DNA of 24,586 nucleotides. It comes from Silene noctiflora (lineage: Eukaryota; Streptophyta; Magnoliopsida; Caryophyllales; Caryophyllaceae). The stretch lies in NCBI GenBank assembly GCA_009801015.1, contig VHZZ01001553.1, positions 117,849-142,434 of the forward strand, given 5' to 3'. How positions within the stretch are numbered: the stretch's first letter is position 1; each line of letters opens with the position of its first letter. Under the pieces are notes generated by a model. The model was given only the letters and a program-made list of their open reading frames with translations, had not been told where the DNA came from and made no database searches. Position numbers and translations under genes: made by a program. Positions 20,029 through 24,586 of the stretch are shown one piece after another.

Positions 20029-22246
20029 ATACAATTGAATCAGGAGAGCAGTTACAGTTTAATTCTCCCTTTACGCACCTTACAAATGGTATGCCCGTTC
20101 TAATAATTATTCAATTGACTGTGGTCATACCATAAGTACATTTCACCTATATAGAAGACGTTTCAATTACTTACACTTAAAAATCTATTTATATGAGCTA
20201 TAATATGTGGCCGATTATTTGGGGAATTTGCAAGGAGAAAGAGAAAAATGATCATATATGAGAAGTGAGCACGGAAACGTAGATTTCCTGAAAATGGCCA
20301 CAACGCAATCTCACGATCGGTACCCTGCACCAACAGTATATAAACTTGTGATGTATTTTTACTATTGGTTTAAAGACAAAGTTAACTTCTTTTATTAATT
20401 CATTAGAAACCGCAGTACATATCTAAATTGCTTGATTAGGTAAAATTTACTTACTTGATTTTTATGTGATAATAGGTCCAGATATCTCCATAAGAGAAGT
20501 GTGTCAAAGTGAATCTTCACAAATGAATGCAGATGCAACCACGCTGTAGACACCTGCTCAACCGAAGAAAAAATTAGGCAAACAACAGCTTAATATAAAA
20601 GGTACAACATACGATCATGAATATCTTTAAAACGTTGCATACCTACATCAAAATGTATAGAAATACACTGTCAATATATTAGATAGCAAGGATCAACTCG
20701 TAGAACAACATACGCAACCATCTCAATCCTTGCCAATGACTAACCGCTCTCCTCTCCGTGACATTACTAATGGTAAAGTTATTATAACACATTTAACTTA
20801 TATAGTATTTAGAATATCATCTGCTATAGCTCATTTCTTTATTAACTTCTCGAGAAAATATCCAGTCAGTTTATTATCATTATTACCTGGAAACCCCTCC
20901 AACAAGATCACAATCAATGTGGCACACTTCAAACCAACTGAGTAATGGTAAGGTGTATTTTGTTTCTATTTTATTCCATGTGAAAAACTTCGTTACTGAC
21001 ATGGTTAATTTAATTAAGCCATTTTATATGGTCGAGTAAATGGAAATGTGTCAAGACAAAAGAGAAAATTGATCTTATCTGCTAAGAAATCCAGCCACCA
21101 TGAAACGGTAGAGTACAACTTCAATGCAACTACGACTCCGGCATCCGACATCAACATCAACGGAGGTATGTAATATGAATATCAATTAGGGGAAAATTCT
21201 TCAAACAAACTAATTAATGGATAGGTATATGTTGTTATTTTAAATCATGAGAACAACGTCATTTCAATAATTGTGGTTCATTGCCTTCAGCCACATCATT
21301 ATATGGTCGTGAAAATGTAGCCAGAAAAAGGGAAAAATGATCTTATCTGCTAATAAGTCCAGCCATTACGAAACGAATGACTATGACATCAATGCCACCC
21401 CGACTCCGACTCCGATATCCTGCATTACCAGAGGTACATAGTATAAAATTCAAATAAGAGATTTTCGTTGTGAACTACTCAATCTTTATTTGCGATTCAT
21501 ACACACAAATGAAAAATGATATACACGGTCTGTAATTCTTAAAAATATCAATTTACTATTTTGTAGTGCATGTACACCAATCAATCTAACAATTGTCATT
21601 ACATGTAATTATTAGATAGGAGCTCTTATTTCACACCTCACGTGTTAAATTATCACCGTAAAGGCACGTCCAACAACTACAATTCCCTTCAAATCGACAC
21701 TTCTACAAGTAAGTTTTCCTTAACTATAATTTTGTAAGTATTAGTTATATCAAATTGAAATATATGAAATAACAGTTTCCTTACAGGTGACTTGGCGTCT
21801 GCAAAGAATTCGGAACAATCCGTATATATCGCCGACCTGGAAAGACAAAATAGAATATCACTGGGGTCAGATATAACACCCACATATGTTAATACTACAA
21901 GTCCGACACTTAAAATCCGATCACACAATGGTAATGTAATCCACGATTTCAGATTATAAATTATTTTAACTCTTTAAGTTGACTTTGTTATTTGTTATTT
22001 GAGGAATTATCATAAGATATGCCATTTCATACATATTAGCATGACAAGATTTCTGTAATATAGATACCAATGAATAAAATAGGCGTCAAAGCCCTTGGAG
22101 TGCAATATCAACAGGACAAGAAAGCAGGACTATAAAAAGAAAGTCATCTTCCCACCAAAGAACATCTGTGTTACAATCACTTGCTAGAAACATCAGTGCT
22201 ACAGTTGAAGATGTTGAAGATTTTGAATCTGAAGAAGCTGCTGAAG
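20029..22246 (+). other. N-terminal exon cassette of the Helitron Rep gene, partly decayed
   Basis: Exon-like segments bounded by AG and GT lie at 20029-20088, 20683-20772, 21019-21165, 21291-21433, 21616-21708, 21787-21930 and 22064-22246. Each starts with two bases of a split codon and ends with one base of the next, so all are phase 1 at both sides, and their lengths are multiples of three except one (143 nt, one base short). They encode low-complexity, basic and polar stretches such as NRSPLRDITN and QKRKLILSAKKSSHHET. The segments at 21019 and 21291 are duplicates, and a third related copy lies near 20212-20330. Lesions are a TAA at 22075-22077, a one-base loss in the second duplicate and a stop in the third. 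The model is inferred from splice signals and phase; the start codon is unknown. Confidence 0.55.
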
Positions 22247-22384
22247 GTACTCACACATTTTATCAGTGCATGATCAACATATAAAAGAGCATAGTATATT
22301 ATTTTATCAAAATTTTACTGCGTTCATAGTATATGATTTTATCATTCATATGATTTTAAAGTTGTTATAAACCCAACTGTACAG

Positions 22385-24384
22385 TGCACCACTCAGATTA
22401 CTGGGATATTGGCGACCCAACATATGAATGTGAATATTGTGAAGCACAAATGTGGTATGAAGAAAGGGCAAGGAAGAACAAAAGGTCAAGTGATCTAGAA
22501 TTCTCAATGTGTTGTATGAAAGGAAAAGTGCAACTTCCTAAATTGAAAGACCCTCCCCGGTTACTCTGGGAACTTCTAAGTAATAAACATCCTCTAAGCA
22601 AACATTTTATTGAGAATATCCGATCATACAATATGATGTTTTCCTTTACATCCATGGGAGGTAGAATTGATACATCAGTAAATCAAGGTCGGGGACCTTA
22701 TTATTTTAAAATGGGCGGTCAAAATGTCCACTTGATAGGCAGTTTGTTACCGTCTGAAACAACACGACCTAAGTTCTGCCAACTTTACATATTTGATACC
22801 GAAGAAGAGATAAACAATAGTAAAAATGTTGTAAGGTGTGCCTTTTAAATTTATAGTACTTACATTGTTAGTTTTATTGATGTGCATGGTTAATTTATGA
22901 TGTCTGTTAAACCGCCTATGCGAACAACTAATTGTCCCAGTGTTTGTGTTTCTATTTCAGATCGAGAAGCCCTGAACAATTTAGCGATGATTTGATAGCT
23001 CTACTACAAGGGATGATTGACCAACACAACCGTTTGGCAAAAAGTTTTCGAACGGCTAGAGATCGTTATCAGTCTGGTGACTTTCGGGAGGTTAAACTTC
23101 GACTTGTTGGTCGTAGACAGACAGACGGACGCCCCTATAATCTCCCTACAGCTTCCGAGATTGCAGCTCTAATTGTGGGAGACATAACTGACGCAATTGA
23201 TCAAAGAGACATCATACTCGAGTCACAAAACGGGACATTGAAACGAATCTCTAAGTTGCATCCTTCATATCTTGCATTGCAATATCCCTTACTATTTCCA
23301 TATGGGGAAGACGACTTCAGATTAGGCATAGATCACATACTTAGTAATAAAGCTTCAACAAGCAAGACGACAAACAAGAGGAATAAGCTAACTATGAGGG
23401 AATTCTTTGCTTATCGGATCCAAGACCGATCAGGTGAGAGGACAACTTTCCTAATAGCTGGCAAAGTATACCAACAATTTTTGTTGGACGGATACATGAT
23501 GGTTGAGTCGCAACGGTTATCTTACATAAGGAATAACCAACAAAGTCTTCGGTCTGAGAGCTTTAAGAACCTTGCAAATGTTGTAGCGAGAGGAGACATT
23601 TGTCCATCATCTATTGGATGTCGCAGCATCATTCCACCATCATTTACTCCAGGCTATAGTTACTTGCGGGAAAACTACCAAGATACTATGGTGATTTGTA
23701 AGTGGACAGGGTATCCTGATTTATTCATAACTTTTACATGCAATCCAAAATGGCCAGAAATAACAAGATTTGTGAAGAAAAGAGGACTAAGACCCGAGGA
23801 TAGACCAGATATTCTTTGTCGGGTATTTATTATAAAACTCGATGAGTTGATAAAATACTTAAAAGAGCGCCACATATTTGGACGAACAAGAGGAGGTATG
23901 GATAAGAATCCTAAAACTACTTAGATATAATATTTTTTGTAATTTTTAAATTACTAATAACTATATGCCTGATCTTTCCTCATACATTTACTCACATACA
24001 CTTATTGTGTGCACTTATTCTCTGCAGTGGTCTATACTATAGAGTTCCAAAAGCGTGGCTTACCGCATGCTCACATTATCGTATTTTTAAATAGCCGCGA
24101 TAAATTAACAGAACCCGACGACATAGATAATATTATTACGGCCGGAATTCCTGATCCAGTTGAAAATCCTGAACTACATGATGCGGTTAGAGAATATATG
24201 ATGCATGGACCATGCGGAAAGAGTTTCCCACGATCACCATGCATGGATGGCGGCCAATGCACCAAGCACTTTCCAAGAAAATTAACTGAAAGGACAACTA
24301 TAGATGAAGATGGTTACCTGGTGTATAGAAGAAGGAAAAATGGTGAAGAGTCTACTGATCCGGAATACTCAAGAGAGGGGGGCG
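22385..24384 (+). CDS. Helitron Rep (HUH endonuclease) N-terminal part of RepHel; 3' truncated
   Basis: Helitron_like_N protein, the rolling-circle replication initiator of Helitrons. Exons 22385-22835, 22961-23895 and 24028 to about 24384 join in phase (GT-AG, including a GTGTGC donor at 22836). In order: a cysteine-containing entry motif (YWDIGDPTYECEYCEAQMWYEER); the conserved AKSFRTARDRY; LHPSYLALQYPLLFPYGE; Rep motif 1 FITFTCNPKW (23724-23753); then the HUH motif in EFQKRGLPHAHIIVF, with its two His codons at 24066-24074. HGPCGKSFPRSPCMDGG..CTKHFPR follows, as in other Helitron proteins. After YRRRKNGEES the expected continuation (the zone leading to the catalytic Tyr motif and the PIF1 helicase) is replaced by unrelated sequence with a stop at 24419. 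It enters at phase 1 from the upstream exon cassette. As seen it is incomplete. Confidence 0.9.
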
Positions 24385-24586
24385 TGTGTGAATTGAGTTA
24401 CCACTTTTTCGAAACTTGACTGAATTAAAACGTTTATCACGAATTGTCCAAAGTTTATTGATTTAAACTTGAACAACCAAAACTACGAAAGGAAAACGAA
24501 CGAAAGAAAGATGCAACGACACAAGAGTTTTGAAGTGGTTCAGTTTCACAAGTCGAAACCTACGTCCACTATTCTCGATTAATAAT
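24385..24586. other. Sequence unrelated to Rep: probable inserted element or rearrangement
   Basis: From about 24384 the Rep reading frame loses all family similarity. The new sequence contains GTGGTTCAGTTTCACAAG and ACCTACGTCCAC, words I associate with terminal regions of plant LTR retrotransposons. TGTGTGAATTGAG at 24385 could be an LTR start. An intron beginning at GTGTGTGAATT (24384) is the alternative. The window ends before this can be resolved. Confidence 0.4.

Larger units (their letters stand above)
15135..24384 (+). mobile_element. Helitron, large, with RPA-like and Rep genes; 3' part missing or beyond the window
   Basis: LINE ORF1 homology ends at about 15130 and new sequence begins ATCATATCATATATTATATTAAAGCTGAAGCC. 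This resembles plant Helitron 5' ends, which start with TC after a host A and often carry TATATTAAA..GAAG. TC at 15135 or at 15140 both fit the A|TC rule. On the same strand follow an RPA1-like gene and a Rep gene with HUH motif, the gene pair typical of autonomous plant Helitrons. Rep homology stops near 24384, and neither a CTRR terminus with hairpin nor the PIF1-type helicase is seen. The right boundary given is therefore a break, not a true end. Confidence 0.8.

Overview
This is plant nuclear DNA, almost certainly from a eudicot. Evidence: a single-copy gene split into 19 short exons by AT-rich introns, plant-type transposable elements, and a telo-box in the promoter. The LINE ORF1 resembles copies I associate with Amaranthaceae and other Caryophyllales, but that placement is memory-based and unproven.

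Layout. 1-1908 is the 3' end of a Ty3/gypsy retrotransposon: a frameshifted RNase H/integrase region, a polypurine tract, and a complete 522-bp 3' LTR bounded by TGATACG/CGTATCA. 1909-5244 has no recognisable gene. It holds three non-autonomous DNA elements: a foldback-like element, a hAT-like MITE with an 8-bp target duplication, and a Tourist-like candidate. A short imperfect hairpin lies there too. 5245-12818 (minus strand) is an intact-looking BOP1 (Erb1/PeBoW complex) ribosome-biogenesis gene. Its 19 exons sum to 2256 nt, giving 751 aa plus stop. One of its introns is a U12-type AT-AC intron, and a telo-box sits about 65 bp upstream of the ATG.

13562-15130 is the ORF1 of a dead LINE carrying several stops and frameshifts. 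A second hAT-like MITE interrupts it, and its 3' side is cut by a Helitron. The Helitron starts near 15135/15140 and runs to at least about 24384. It carries an RPA1-like single-stranded-DNA-binding gene, a degenerate ~143-bp tandem array, and a Rep gene with the HUH nuclease motif. Upstream of the Rep core is a chain of small exons that are all phase 1 on both sides, two of them clear duplicates. Homology to Rep stops around 24384, where different sequence begins, so the Rep tyrosine motif and the helicase domain are not seen.

The only gene likely to serve the host is BOP1. Everything else is a nest of mobile elements of different ages. I found no convincing evidence of a wholly new biological system. 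The best leads are the AT-AC intron in BOP1, the modular phase-1 exon cassette of the Helitron, and the two related hAT-like MITEs with recoverable insertion sites.
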